Part shown: piece after piece, positions 1 to 8,398 of the stretch | Position numbering within the stretch: the stretch's first letter is position 1 | Layout: every line of letters begins with the position of its first letter | Assembly (NCBI GenBank): GCA_039986455.1 | Contig: JBDWQQ010000135.1 | Coordinates: forward strand, 24,350-88,349 | Origin: Halioglobus sp039986455 | GTDB taxonomy: Bacteria; Pseudomonadota; Gammaproteobacteria; Pseudomonadales; Halieaceae | Direction: 5' to 3' | DNA length: 64,000 nucleotides | The notes under the pieces: model-generated | Database searches by the model: none | What the model saw: the letters and a program-made list of their open reading frames with translations, nothing else | What the model was told of the DNA's origin: nothing | Position numbers and translations under genes: made by a program

Positions 1-51
1 GCTGTGCAAAATGACCAATTGAAATTGCAACTCGCGAACGCCTCATGCTAG
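1..51 (+). CDS. possible C-terminal end of an upstream protein (partial)
   Basis: Frame 1 is open from the window edge to a TAG stop at 49-51, giving 16 residues (AVQNDQLKLQLANASC). The other two plus frames close within the first 22 bases. Composition looks protein-like and the stop is followed by about 150 bases before the next start, but 16 codons are too few to prove coding or suggest a function. Confidence 0.25.
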   Translation, partial: AVQNDQLKLQLANASC

Positions 52-204
52 CTTTAACAAGCTAAACAGCGCGCCTAATGGGCTTCTTCGCTCATAGCGC
101 CAGTGGCCAGAACAAAAAAATACAAATCGAACCGGGATAACAGGGGTGTCTAGGGATGCATTGTTGCGTAAGCAGCAAACGGCGAAGCAAACGGAGCTTG
201 TGAT

Positions 205-2553
205 TTGAGCATCTCCGTTCGATTCAGCCTGCTTTTTACCTTGGCCATCATGCTGATGGGTATCATCGCGGCCCTGGCGACGGCGTCTCGAGAATATGGC
301 ATCCAATTAGCTGGAGTCACCGATCGCGCAGAGTCCCAATTACTCAGTCACCCCGACCTGCAGTATGCAATCTACAGCGCCGACGCCGAGCGATTACAAA
401 CAAGGCTGGCGGACTTCCTGAAAGACGAAGCCAGCGCCTCTGCAAAGGCCTATAACGGACTCGGTGAATTACTGGCCTCGGTTGATCGGCCCGGAGCAAA
501 CACCTTTACATCGGCCTCGTTCACATTGATCAGAGGATCTCTGATGACAGGTGACCCGGGGCTACTCTCTTTTGATAGTGGTAACGGCGCACCGCAGAGC
601 ACGGGCTTTGGCACTGCCCTGTTCGACGCAGCGGCTCCTATCTATCAAACACTGCCTGTCTTCACTGAGGTCAATACGGGCAGAGCCGGTCTGGATGCTG
701 CTGATTTCGCGATCGCCATGACATCAAAACCCAGCACCTCCAGCCAGCGAGTCATCGGCTACGTGCACGTACTGTTTGATCCCTCGGTGTTGCGGTCAGA
801 TGCCCTGGGCGCGGGAATACGCGTTTTTTTGATTAATGTGGTTTTGGCGCTGATTTGTGGCGCAATCGCATGGACATTTACCCATCGGGTAACACGGCCG
901 CTGCGCGAACTGGCGGATATAGCGGACTCGGTCGCCTCTGGGGAAATCAAAGATCCCATCAAAGTTGAGGGCAGCGGAGAGATTCAGGAAATTGCGCGAC
1001 TATTCAACAGCGTGATTGAAGGCCTGAGTGACTCGAAAAAAGTGCACGAAGTCGATAAGCGTTTGCTCAGCCTGAAAGTCGAGGAGCGCAGTTCGCAGCT
1101 TTCAAAACGTGACGTTGAACTGACCAAGGTTGTTGAAGAGGCTAATGAGGCACGAAACCGGGCACATCACTTGGCTAACTATGACAACTTAACCTCCCTC
1201 CCCAACCGGCGCCTGCTCACCGAACAACTGGAACTGCTGCTGAAACTGAATCAACGCAATGGGCATACCCTCGCTCTACTTTTCATCGACCTGGATGATT
1301 TCAAGCGTATCAACGACTCTCTGGGTATCAGTGCGGGCGACCAGCTGCTTGTTGAAATGAGCCGACGTTTGTCAGACACCGTTCGCGACAGTGATCTGGT
1401 GGGCCGTTTTGCCAGCAATAACACCGAGATTGATGTGGCCAGGCTGGGCGCAGACGAGTTTACCGTCATACTCAACCAACTGGATTCGCCTGACTCCGCC
1501 CGACTGGTAGCGGCACGCCTGGTGCAACAAATAACCGCGCCGCTGTCCATTGAGGGACACGACCTGGTACTGCAACCCAGCGTGGGGATCGCCATAGCAC
1601 CCAATGATGGTAAGGACGTGGAGAGCTTGTTGAAAGCGGCGAGCATTGCCAAGTTTCACGCCAAACAAAATGACGGCGCCCAGATCGAACTCTATCGCAA
1701 TAACATGGGACAGGAAGGTGAAGAACGAATTCGCCTGGAATCCGACTTACGTAAGGCGGTCGAAACCAATGCGCTTACACTGCACTACCAGCCACAGATC
1801 GACACCCACTCTGGCTCAGTGCTGGGTGCTGAGGCCTTGTTGCGGTGGGAGCACCCTGAACTAGGTCCTATTGCACCGGGCCGATTTGTCGCCCTTGCAG
1901 AAGAAATAGGCTTAATGGAAGAACTCGGTGACTGGGTACTGGTGCAGGCGTGCCAGCAGTTACGCAGCTTTTCAGATGAAGGAATCAAACTGGCCAAGGT
2001 AGCCATTAACGTTTCTGCAGAACAATTTACACCCGACTTCGTTAGACGCGTCGGCGAAGTTATCGATGAGACGGGCATCGAAGCGAATCAATTAGAATTG
2101 GGGCTAACAGAGGCGGTCATGTCCAGCAATGATCCCGATACTGTTGCCGCGCTAAAGATCCTCAAGGAAAGCGGCGTTTATCTCTCCGTTGATGATTTCG
2201 GTACCGGCTATTCGCCGATCAACTATTTATCGCAATACCCCTTGGACGAGCTCAAAATCGATCGCAGCTTTTTGCTGGAGGCCGAAAAGTCCAAGAACGG
2301 AGCCAACCTGGTGATAGCGATTATTGCCATGGCAAAAAGCCTGGAACTTCGGGTTCTGGCATCGGGCGTTGAAACAGAAGCACAGTTCCACTTCCTCACC
2401 AGCAATGGCGCCAGTCTGATTCAGGGTTATCTGTTCAGCAAGCCGGTCCCGGTCGATGAGCTTAAGCCAATGCTGGCGCCATGGCACTTCGTCGACAAAG
2501 TCCAGAAGCTCGCCAATTCAGCCCCGGGCGCGACCGGGGCGTCATTGATCTGA
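205..2553 (+). CDS. membrane HAMP-GGDEF-EAL cyclic-di-GMP protein
   Basis: A 782-residue inner-membrane protein of cyclic-di-GMP turnover. It has one membrane segment near residues 6-26, a periplasmic domain, a second segment near 207-228, a HAMP domain, a short coiled linker, a GGDEF domain (about 325-495) and an EAL domain (about 515-760). The GGDEF signature is degenerate, GADEF at 415-419, and about a dozen extra residues (FASNNTEIDV) lie just before it. The EAL domain keeps its catalytic residues: EALLRW at 543, DDFGTGYS at 663, LKIDRSF and QGYLFSKP. I therefore infer a phosphodiesterase, with the GGDEF part weak, regulatory or inactive. Start is TTG at 205, preceded by GGAG at 193-196. 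The periplasmic part suggests an external signal, unknown. It stands alone, convergent with the DHH gene. Confidence 0.9.
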   Translation: MSISVRFSLLFTLAIMLMGIIAALATASREYGIQLAGVTDRAESQLLSHPDLQYAIYSADAERLQTRLADFLKDEASASAKAYNGLGELLASVDRPGANTFTSASFTLIRGSLMTGDPGLLSFDSGNGAPQSTGFGTALFDAAAPIYQTLPVFTEVNTGRAGLDAADFAIAMTSKPSTSSQRVIGYVHVLFDPSVLRSDALGAGIRVFLINVVLALICGAIAWTFTHRVTRPLRELADIADSVASGEIKDPIKVEGSGEIQEIARLFNSVIEGLSDSKKVHEVDKRLLSLKVEERSSQLSKRDVELTKVVEEANEARNRAHHLANYDNLTSLPNRRLLTEQLELLLKLNQRNGHTLALLFIDLDDFKRINDSLGISAGDQLLVEMSRRLSDTVRDSDLVGRFASNNTEIDVARLGADEFTVILNQLDSPDSARLVAARLVQQITAPLSIEGHDLVLQPSVGIAIAPNDGKDVESLLKAASIAKFHAKQNDGAQIELYRNNMGQEGEERIRLESDLRKAVETNALTLHYQPQIDTHSGSVLGAEALLRWEHPELGPIAPGRFVALAEEIGLMEELGDWVLVQACQQLRSFSDEGIKLAKVAINVSAEQFTPDFVRRVGEVIDETGIEANQLELGLTEAVMSSNDPDTVAALKILKESGVYLSVDDFGTGYSPINYLSQYPLDELKIDRSFLLEAEKSKNGANLVIAIIAMAKSLELRVLASGVETEAQFHFLTSNGASLIQGYLFSKPVPVDELKPMLAPWHFVDKVQKLANSAPGATGASLI

Positions 2554-2581
2554 TCCCTAGCTTTAGCTTTAGCTTGAGGCT

Positions 2582-3538
2582 TTAGCTACCGTACTTGGTG
2601 GAGAAGGCCTCCACGAAATCATTCACTCTGTCCGCTGGCAAATCATTAATGCCTGCTGCCGCTGCGCGACCGCCTCCGGTGGGAAACTGCATACATAGCT
2701 CTGCCGCACCCTGCTTATCGCTCAACGGGGCACGCACACTAACGAGATAATTTCCGTTTGCCTTGCTGGTCAGGACGGCGTGGGCACGCGCTGGGTTATC
2801 GATCGCGAGATCATTGCTATATACACCGCTAACCCGTCGGGCCCAGGCTTCGTCCGGCAACTGGAACACAGCGACGTCTTCAGAGACATGCATCGCCTGC
2901 AACCCTTGGGCCATTGCCATATCTGACGCGTAACCCTCACTTAAGCGAGCAAAGTCAGAGGAGCTACTGACAAACTCCAACGCACTAGGAGCGGCATACA
3001 GTCGACGATAAAGATCTTCGGGGTCGAAGTGTAAATCGTCTATTGACGGTCCATAACCGTTGTAATTGATACACACACCTAACTGCTCGAGCATAGCCAG
3101 GTCTGCTGGGGACACATTCAGCCCTTTGGCCAGAGTCTTTGCCGTTTCTTTCAGATTGTCGCCGTAGGCACCCGTTACGGCCCAGTCCAGGTGCGCGCCT
3201 TGCAGGTGGCCATTAACCAGAGCAGCGGTACACACATCGGGAGCCTCATTAATAATACTCACTAGATCCTTATGCTCAGGAATCGTGCCTGGAAAATGGT
3301 GATCAACATAAAAAACAGATGCACCCGCAGCCAGCGTTTTTTCCAAGCCCGCACTGTTTTTATCCATCGACACATCAAGCACAGTGACCCGGTCGTCGGA
3401 CTCAGCCTGAATTTTATCCATGAGGTTGATATCGCGTTTTACGCCGGTAACCAGCGTAGAATCACGGGGTTCAGCTTTACGTAATTGTATTAGCGCGCAG
3501 ATGCCATCGGCATCGCCATTAAAGATGTCGTAGTCCAT
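2582..3538 (-). CDS. DHH-family phosphoesterase (possible PAP phosphatase)
   Basis: A 318-residue cytoplasmic DHH/DHHA1 phosphoesterase. Visible motifs are FNGDADG at the N-terminus, VLDVSMD, YVDHHFPG (the DHH signature), and GGGRAAAAGI near the C-terminus, which resembles the DHHA1 substrate-binding loop. The family includes NrnA-type enzymes that degrade oligoribonucleotides and hydrolyse 3'-phosphoadenosine 5'-phosphate (PAP). It lies 58 bases downstream of sat and in the same direction as cysC-sat, so a role in removing PAP, the product left when PAPS is used, is a reasonable inference. Exact substrate is not shown by the sequence. I chose the ATG at 3538 because FNGDADG normally lies at the very N-terminus; a TTG at 3559 would add seven unconserved residues. 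Confidence 0.8.
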   Translation of the reverse strand: MDYDIFNGDADGICALIQLRKAEPRDSTLVTGVKRDINLMDKIQAESDDRVTVLDVSMDKNSAGLEKTLAAGASVFYVDHHFPGTIPEHKDLVSIINEAPDVCTAALVNGHLQGAHLDWAVTGAYGDNLKETAKTLAKGLNVSPADLAMLEQLGVCINYNGYGPSIDDLHFDPEDLYRRLYAAPSALEFVSSSSDFARLSEGYASDMAMAQGLQAMHVSEDVAVFQLPDEAWARRVSGVYSNDLAIDNPARAHAVLTSKANGNYLVSVRAPLSDKQGAAELCMQFPTGGGRAAAAGINDLPADRVNDFVEAFSTKYGS

Positions 3539-3596
3539 TGTAGTATTCCAAAGGAGCAAAGCCTGCGCCCTGCGCAGACTCCGCCAGAGGATGGGA

Positions 3597-4784
3597 TCAG
3601 CTGTCTAACAGCTGGTAGTAGTCAGACAAAATCTTGGCTACTTCCGGGCGCGAAAATTCAGGCGGTGGCGCAATGCCTTTACCCAACATCTCACGCACTG
3701 CAGTACCCGACAGAAGTACGAAGTCTTCTTTGGCGTGGTCAGGCGCGTCCCGCATCATGACCACTTTATTCAGCTTCTTGCTGTAAGCGGTATGGTCGGC
3801 GTTGTAAATTTGCAGTTCCAGTGCTCCTTCGGGAACCTCTTCCTCGAATATAGTCTGTGCGTCGAAACCACCGTAGTAGTCGCCTACGCCAGCATGATCA
3901 CGGCCTACAATAAGGTGCGTACAGCCACAGTTCTGTCGAAACACTGCGTGCAGCACAGCTTCTCGGGGACCTGCATACAGCATGTCAAAGCCGTAGCCTG
4001 TAATCATTACCGTATTCGCGGGGAAGTAAACCTCAACCATTTTGCGAATGGAGGCGTCACGAACTTCGGCTGGAATATCACCCGGCTTGAGCTTGCCCAG
4101 CAGCATATGAATTAGAATGCCGTCTGTGCCGAGGTCTTCCATCGCCATACGACAGAGTTCTTCGTGTGCCCTGTGCATGGGGTTACGGGTCTGGAACGCC
4201 ACCACTTTATCCCAACCATTCTCAGCGATCTCCTTGCGGATTTCGACAGCGGTGCGGAAAGTGTCCGGGAAATCAGCCTGGAAGTAAGAGAAGTTCAACA
4301 CCTGGATAGAACCGGAGAGCAGCGTTTTACCCAGCCCCTTGAACGTTGCTACTCCTGGGTGATCAGGGTCGAGTGTGCGAAAGATTTTCTCGGCCATAAA
4401 GTCGATCTGTTCATCACTCACCGCTTCTACTGCGTCCACATTCATAATGGCAAGCACCGGGTTACCCTCGATATTAGGGTCGCGCAGAGCAATTCGAGTG
4501 CCAGCCTCAATGCCTGACTCATCGGTCAAGTTGAGGACCGGTACCGGAAAGAAAAGCCCTGAGGCCGTGTGCATGTTCTCGGCAACTGACATCGCGTCAG
4601 CGAGGTTCATGTAACCGGTCAGCGGGTTAAAGTAACCACCGCCCAGCATCACAGCATTTGCCGCGGCAGCGGAGTTGAGCAGCATCGAAGGCAGGCTTTT
4701 TGCCTCTTCAATGAGCGCATTGCGTTGCTCTGTATCGTCAACAAACAATGGATTCAGTGCGTCGGATCCGTGTGGCTTAATCAT
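3597..4784 (-). CDS. sat: sulfate adenylyltransferase (ATP sulfurylase, Sat type)
   Basis: A 395-residue homo-oligomeric ATP sulfurylase making adenosine 5'-phosphosulfate (APS) and pyrophosphate from ATP and sulfate. It carries the family signatures QTRNPMHRAHEELCR (the Q-x-R-N-P-x-H-x-x-H nucleotide site) and GRDHAGVGDYYG. It is the single-chain Sat/MET3 type, not the CysDN heterodimer used by enterobacteria. Start is ATG at 4784 because a GGAGAG Shine-Dalgarno lies between this codon and the alternative TTG at 4796. The gene begins 12 bases after the cysC stop, so cysC and sat are one transcription unit. No PAPS reductase (cysH) is present in the window, so whether PAPS serves reduction or sulfation cannot be told here. 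Confidence 0.95.
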   Translation of the reverse strand: MIKPHGSDALNPLFVDDTEQRNALIEEAKSLPSMLLNSAAAANAVMLGGGYFNPLTGYMNLADAMSVAENMHTASGLFFPVPVLNLTDESGIEAGTRIALRDPNIEGNPVLAIMNVDAVEAVSDEQIDFMAEKIFRTLDPDHPGVATFKGLGKTLLSGSIQVLNFSYFQADFPDTFRTAVEIRKEIAENGWDKVVAFQTRNPMHRAHEELCRMAMEDLGTDGILIHMLLGKLKPGDIPAEVRDASIRKMVEVYFPANTVMITGYGFDMLYAGPREAVLHAVFRQNCGCTHLIVGRDHAGVGDYYGGFDAQTIFEEEVPEGALELQIYNADHTAYSKKLNKVVMMRDAPDHAKEDFVLLSGTAVREMLGKGIAPPPEFSRPEVAKILSDYYQLLDS

Positions 4785-4796
4785 TGTTCTCTCCAA

Positions 4797-5414
4797 TCAA
4801 ACTTTAATAATGCCGCGATCGCGCAGCAGTGCGAGAATTTCCTGAACCTCTTCTGCCAGACTTTGCTGGTCGGAATGCAGGTGAATTTCTGGCTTATCCG
4901 GGGTTTCGTAGGGGTCATCGATACCGGTGAAGTTTTTGATCTCGCCGGCGCGGGCTTTTTTGTAAAGCCCTTTCGGATCACGACTCTCAGCTGTTTCAAG
5001 CGAGCAATCGACAAATATTTCTATGAAATCCATGCCCGCGGCGTCGTGCAGCGCTCGAACCTGGTCACGATCGGCACGATAGGGACTAATAAAGCTGGAG
5101 AGCGCGATAACGCCACTGTCCACGAACAGTTTGGACACTTCACCAATGCGGCGGATATTTTCAGTCCTGTCTTCGGCTGAGAAGCCCAGGTTCTTGTTAA
5201 TTCCCATGCGCACATTATCGCCATCGAGGCGATACGAGGTCACACCCATCTCGTGCAGGGTGCCCTCCAACTCTACCGCGACGGTACTTTTGCCCGAGCC
5301 CGACAGACCAGTGAACCAAAGGGTTGCGCCCTTCTGGCCCAATGTTTTTTCTCGGTGCTCACGAGTGATGTCACCTTCGTGCCAGTGCACGTTTGTGGCT
5401 TTTTGGTCCGCCAT
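4797..5414 (-). CDS. cysC: adenylyl-sulfate kinase (APS kinase)
   Basis: A 205-residue kinase phosphorylating APS to PAPS with ATP. The P-loop GLSGSGKSTVA lies near residues 35-45, followed by SYRLDGDNVRMGINKNLGFS, the DGDN..R substrate region, and by FISPYRADRD, the family's conserved serine-containing segment. Length is normal for a stand-alone CysC. The start ATG follows AGAGGA. It is the first gene of the minus-strand unit cysC-sat-DHH and is transcribed away from a LysR gene, which is a natural candidate regulator. Confidence 0.95.
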   Translation of the reverse strand: MADQKATNVHWHEGDITREHREKTLGQKGATLWFTGLSGSGKSTVAVELEGTLHEMGVTSYRLDGDNVRMGINKNLGFSAEDRTENIRRIGEVSKLFVDSGVIALSSFISPYRADRDQVRALHDAAGMDFIEIFVDCSLETAESRDPKGLYKKARAGEIKNFTGIDDPYETPDKPEIHLHSDQQSLAEEVQEILALLRDRGIIKV

Positions 5415-5535
5415 CGAATTTTTCCTCTAGTTAGGTGGTCGGCAACCTGCTGGGGCTGCCTCTTGCAGTTAATGTCGCGCGCGAAGATTAAGGCCATTGG
5501 TGCCATTTGTAAAACAGGATATCATGGACCCTATC

Positions 5536-5550
5536 ATCGGTTTTACCGAT
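5536..5550. promoter_or_regulatory. candidate LysR-type binding site between cysC and LysR gene
   Basis: A perfect inverted repeat, ATCGGT-TTT-ACCGAT, contains the LysR-family T-N11-A pattern (T at 5537, A at 5549). It sits 19 bases before the LysR start at 5569 and about 120 bases before cysC. Its position fits autoregulation of the LysR gene and perhaps control of cysC-sat. This is inferred from symmetry and position only. Confidence 0.45.
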
Positions 5551-5568
5551 ACACAGACAGAGAGCCTT

Positions 5569-6453
5569 ATGAAATACACCTTGCGTCAATTGCAGATTTT
5601 CCTGGAGGTTGCTCAGCAGCAGAGCATTTCACGAGCCGCTGAGAGCTTGCATATGTCACAGTCAGCAGCCAGCGAGGCCCTGCAAAATCTGGAGCATGCT
5701 TACGAAATCGCTCTTTTCGATCGCGTCAGCAACAAACTCACTCTCAATGCAGTGGGTCAAACGGTGCGCAAAGAAGCACAGTCGCTGCTAGAGCACGCAG
5801 TGAGCTTTGAGGAGGTGCTGCAGTCCCACAAGGAGTTAGGTCATATTAAGGTCGGAGCCAGCTTCACCATTGGCAATCACCTGGCCACTCGCTATCTGGC
5901 CGGCTATCTGGGCCAGTATCCAGATGCGGACGTTACGCTGGACATCGCCAACACGCCTGAAATTGTCGCCCGGGTACTGAACTATGAAGTCGATATTGGA
6001 ATGATTGAGGGTGAAGTACAGCACAGGGAGCTAGAACTCATTGCCTGGCGCGATGACGAACTCGTGGTGTTTTGCGCGGCCAATCACCCCCTGGCCGCTA
6101 AGAGCAGCCTATCAACCAGAGACATAAAGGATGCGGCCTGGATTTTGCGCGAGCCTGATTCCGGGGCAAGGCAGACATTTGACAAAGCAATGGCAGGACT
6201 ACTGCCTGATCTCAATGTCTTTATGGAGTTCAAGCACAACGAGGCGATAAAGAATGCGGTGGAATCAGGACTGGGCATAGGCTGCCTTTCTCGTATTGTG
6301 CTGCAGCGAAACTTTGCCAATGGTGACCTTGTGCCTCTCACCCTGCCCCGACGCGACATGAGACGCACATTTTACTTTGCCCTCCCCCGTAAACGATTTG
6401 GACTGGAGTCGGTTCAGTTCTGGATGAACACCTGCAGATCGGTAGATGCCTAG
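5569..6453 (+). CDS. LysR-family transcriptional regulator
   Basis: A 294-residue LysR-type regulator. The N-terminal winged helix-turn-helix is clear (TLRQLQIFLEVAQQQSISRAA, then SQSAASEALQNLE), followed by a periplasmic-binding-like effector domain with the typical stretch GIGCLSRIVLQ near residues 225-240. It most resembles the YeiE/CysL branch of the family, as I judge from the KYTLRQLQIF start; members of that branch have been linked to sulfur or sulfite metabolism. Divergence from cysC-sat supports a sulfate-assimilation role, but the effector is unknown. The start is ATG at 5569; 24 upstream residues in frame have no helix-turn-helix homology and contain the inverted repeat at 5536-5550. 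Confidence 0.88.
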   Translation: MKYTLRQLQIFLEVAQQQSISRAAESLHMSQSAASEALQNLEHAYEIALFDRVSNKLTLNAVGQTVRKEAQSLLEHAVSFEEVLQSHKELGHIKVGASFTIGNHLATRYLAGYLGQYPDADVTLDIANTPEIVARVLNYEVDIGMIEGEVQHRELELIAWRDDELVVFCAANHPLAAKSSLSTRDIKDAAWILREPDSGARQTFDKAMAGLLPDLNVFMEFKHNEAIKNAVESGLGIGCLSRIVLQRNFANGDLVPLTLPRRDMRRTFYFALPRKRFGLESVQFWMNTCRSVDA

Positions 6454-6508
6454 CGACCAGTGAGCCTTCGTATTAGACTTTCAACTTATCGCCCAAACAG
6501 GATTGCCA

Positions 6509-7165
6509 ATGGCAGCCGCCGACAATAAACACGCCAGCCGATCTGCTGCCACCCGCAGGAAGTTTATCCGAGCCGCTCAGAAACTGTATGCGGAGCGGGG
6601 AATCGACGCCGTCTCTCTTAATGAAGTCACCGCAAGCGCAGGTCAGAAAAACCGTAACGCCCTGCAGTATCACTTCGGCAACAAAGATGGCCTTATTCAG
6701 TCAATTCTAGACAGCCATGCTGATCGAGTGGCACAGCTGCGTCAGAGCTACATGGATGAAATTGAAGGGGAGCATTACTCTGCGCCGGAAGCTGCAGCGC
6801 GTGCGCTGGTTTTACCGGTAGATCGATACATTAGCGAAAGTCCCGAAGCGGTGTACTACGTAAAAATTCTTTCGCAACTTGCCGCCACCAACAACTCAGT
6901 CACTAACCCCAACGCCAGTTCCAAGTTGAGCTTTCGCAGCGTTCCCCGACTGGCAGCCCTGATGAACGAGGCCATGGAGCATTTGTCCGCCGAGGAGGCC
7001 CGGCAGCGGCTATTTCTGGTCGTCAGCATCACTTTCCATGGCATTGCGGATATCTGCAGGGCGTTCGACGGCACCAGTGTCAAAAGTAAAAAACAAAGAG
7101 ATGACATGCTGGATCAGGTAGCCGGCGCGATCAGCGCGCTGCTGAGCGCACCCAGTCGATCCTGA
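6509..7165 (+). CDS. TetR-family transcriptional regulator
   Basis: A 218-residue TetR-family repressor-like protein. The DNA-binding region spans roughly residues 10-60 (KFIRAAQKLYAERGIDAVSL, then NALQYHFGNKDGLIQSIL). The C-terminal ligand domain is helical and not assignable to a ligand. ATG at 6509 follows CAGGA at 6498-6502 and is preferred over the TTG at 6503. Its stop is separated by a single base from the dinB start, so the two genes are almost certainly cotranslated. Confidence 0.88.
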   Translation: MAAADNKHASRSAATRRKFIRAAQKLYAERGIDAVSLNEVTASAGQKNRNALQYHFGNKDGLIQSILDSHADRVAQLRQSYMDEIEGEHYSAPEAAARALVLPVDRYISESPEAVYYVKILSQLAATNNSVTNPNASSKLSFRSVPRLAALMNEAMEHLSAEEARQRLFLVVSITFHGIADICRAFDGTSVKSKKQRDDMLDQVAGAISALLSAPSRS

Positions 7166-7166
7166 T

Positions 7167-8246
7167 ATGGGCCAACGAAAAATAATCCACGTAGACGCCG
7201 ACTCTTTTTACGCCTCGGTGGAAATGCGGGAAGACCCTTCACTGGCGAGCAGCCCTGTCGCTGTCGGTGGCAATGCACAGAGTCGCGGGGTTATCGCTAC
7301 CTGTAATTACGAAGCACGCAAGTATGGCGTTCGCTCTGCCATGCCCAGTAGCCGAGCCTTGCAGCTGTGCCCTCAACTCATCATTCTGAAAGCAAGGTTC
7401 GACCTTTACCGAGAAGTTTCCCAACAGTTCCACGCCATCTTTAGAGACTACACCGACAAAATTGAGCCCCTAAGCCTGGACGAGGCATACCTTGACGTCA
7501 GTGACTGCGAACGTTTCAAGGGTAGTGCGACCTTAATCGCTCAGGATATTCGCCGACGCATTAAGCAGGAGTTGAATTTGACGGTTTCTGCAGGAGTAGC
7601 GCCCAACAAGTTTCTGGCTAAAGTGGGCAGTGACTGGGACAAGCCTGATGGTTGCTTCACAATCACCCCTGACAAGGTGGCAGAGTTTGTCGTGGCCCTG
7701 CCCGTCTCCAGAATTAACGGCGTAGGGGCCGTGACCGCTGCCAAACTAGAAAAGCTCGGAGCGACGACCTGCGGCGAATTACAGGATCTCCCCCTTGAAA
7801 CGCTGGTGCGCCGTTTCGGTAAATACGGCTCCAGACTGGCTAAACTTGCGCACGGCATCGACGACAGAGAAGTTCAAACCAAACGCATTCGAAAATCGAT
7901 TTCCGTAGAGAACACCTATCACACAGACATCGACCAGTTGGTGAAAATGGATGAAGCACTCACTGGTTTACTTGATGAGCTGGAGGGCCGTTTCCATAAA
8001 ATCGAAGAGCGTTACCGCCCTCACAAGCGTTTCGTTAAAGTTAAATTCGATAACTTTGAGCAAACGACCATGGAAGAGATTATTGCCGATAATGGAGAGC
8101 ATTGGCTGAATGAGAAGGCTTACCGGGCCCTACTTCACACGGCCTGGCAACGGGGCAACCGTCCGGTGCGACTTTTAGGCGCTGGCTTACGCCTGGAGCC
8201 ATCCAGCAAAGATGTGGAAAAGCAATTAGCGCTGTTTTCTCAGTGA
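7167..8246 (+). CDS. dinB: DNA polymerase IV (Y-family, translesion)
   Basis: A 359-residue Y-family polymerase that copies damaged templates. Seen in order: IIHVDADSFYASVE (first catalytic aspartate), VIATCNYEARKYGVRSAMP, PLSLDEAYLDVS (catalytic SLDEA), helix-hairpin-helix region VSRINGVGAVTAAKLEKLGA, and a little-finger domain. Length matches E. coli DinB. It lacks a clear C-terminal clamp motif that I can name, ending LEKQLALFSQ (QLALF resembles the QLxLF beta-clamp motif, so clamp binding is likely). It is coupled to the TetR gene upstream; I found no CTGT-N8-ACAG LexA box before the pair. Confidence 0.95.
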   Translation: MGQRKIIHVDADSFYASVEMREDPSLASSPVAVGGNAQSRGVIATCNYEARKYGVRSAMPSSRALQLCPQLIILKARFDLYREVSQQFHAIFRDYTDKIEPLSLDEAYLDVSDCERFKGSATLIAQDIRRRIKQELNLTVSAGVAPNKFLAKVGSDWDKPDGCFTITPDKVAEFVVALPVSRINGVGAVTAAKLEKLGATTCGELQDLPLETLVRRFGKYGSRLAKLAHGIDDREVQTKRIRKSISVENTYHTDIDQLVKMDEALTGLLDELEGRFHKIEERYRPHKRFVKVKFDNFEQTTMEEIIADNGEHWLNEKAYRALLHTAWQRGNRPVRLLGAGLRLEPSSKDVEKQLALFSQ

Positions 8247-8398
8247 CACATTGATACAGTTGTTGGATACAGTTCTGGATAAAATAAAGCCGCCGTTCAC
8301 CGCACGATAATGGCAAGCCATCGCACCTGGCTTGGTGCTGAACGTAATGCGTGGCATCGTGTGGCCACAATGAGCACTTTCGGAGAACAAAAACGGTG

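Noticed and set aside
43..306. 87-residue minus-strand frame at the left end
   Set aside because: It overlaps the GGDEF/EAL start region, has arginine-rich low-complexity sequence and no ribosome site.
2556..2590. AGCTTT repeated three times between the GGDEF/EAL and DHH genes
   Set aside because: Only six-base copies in a 28-base gap; no hairpin or T-run to call a terminator.
6454..6508. LexA box before the tetR-dinB pair
   Set aside because: No CTGT-N8-ACAG or close variant was found on reading the region.
8256..8288. Two copies of GGATACAGTT-like sequence after dinB
   Set aside because: The copies are short and imperfect and form no hairpin or T-run, so no terminator or repeat is called.
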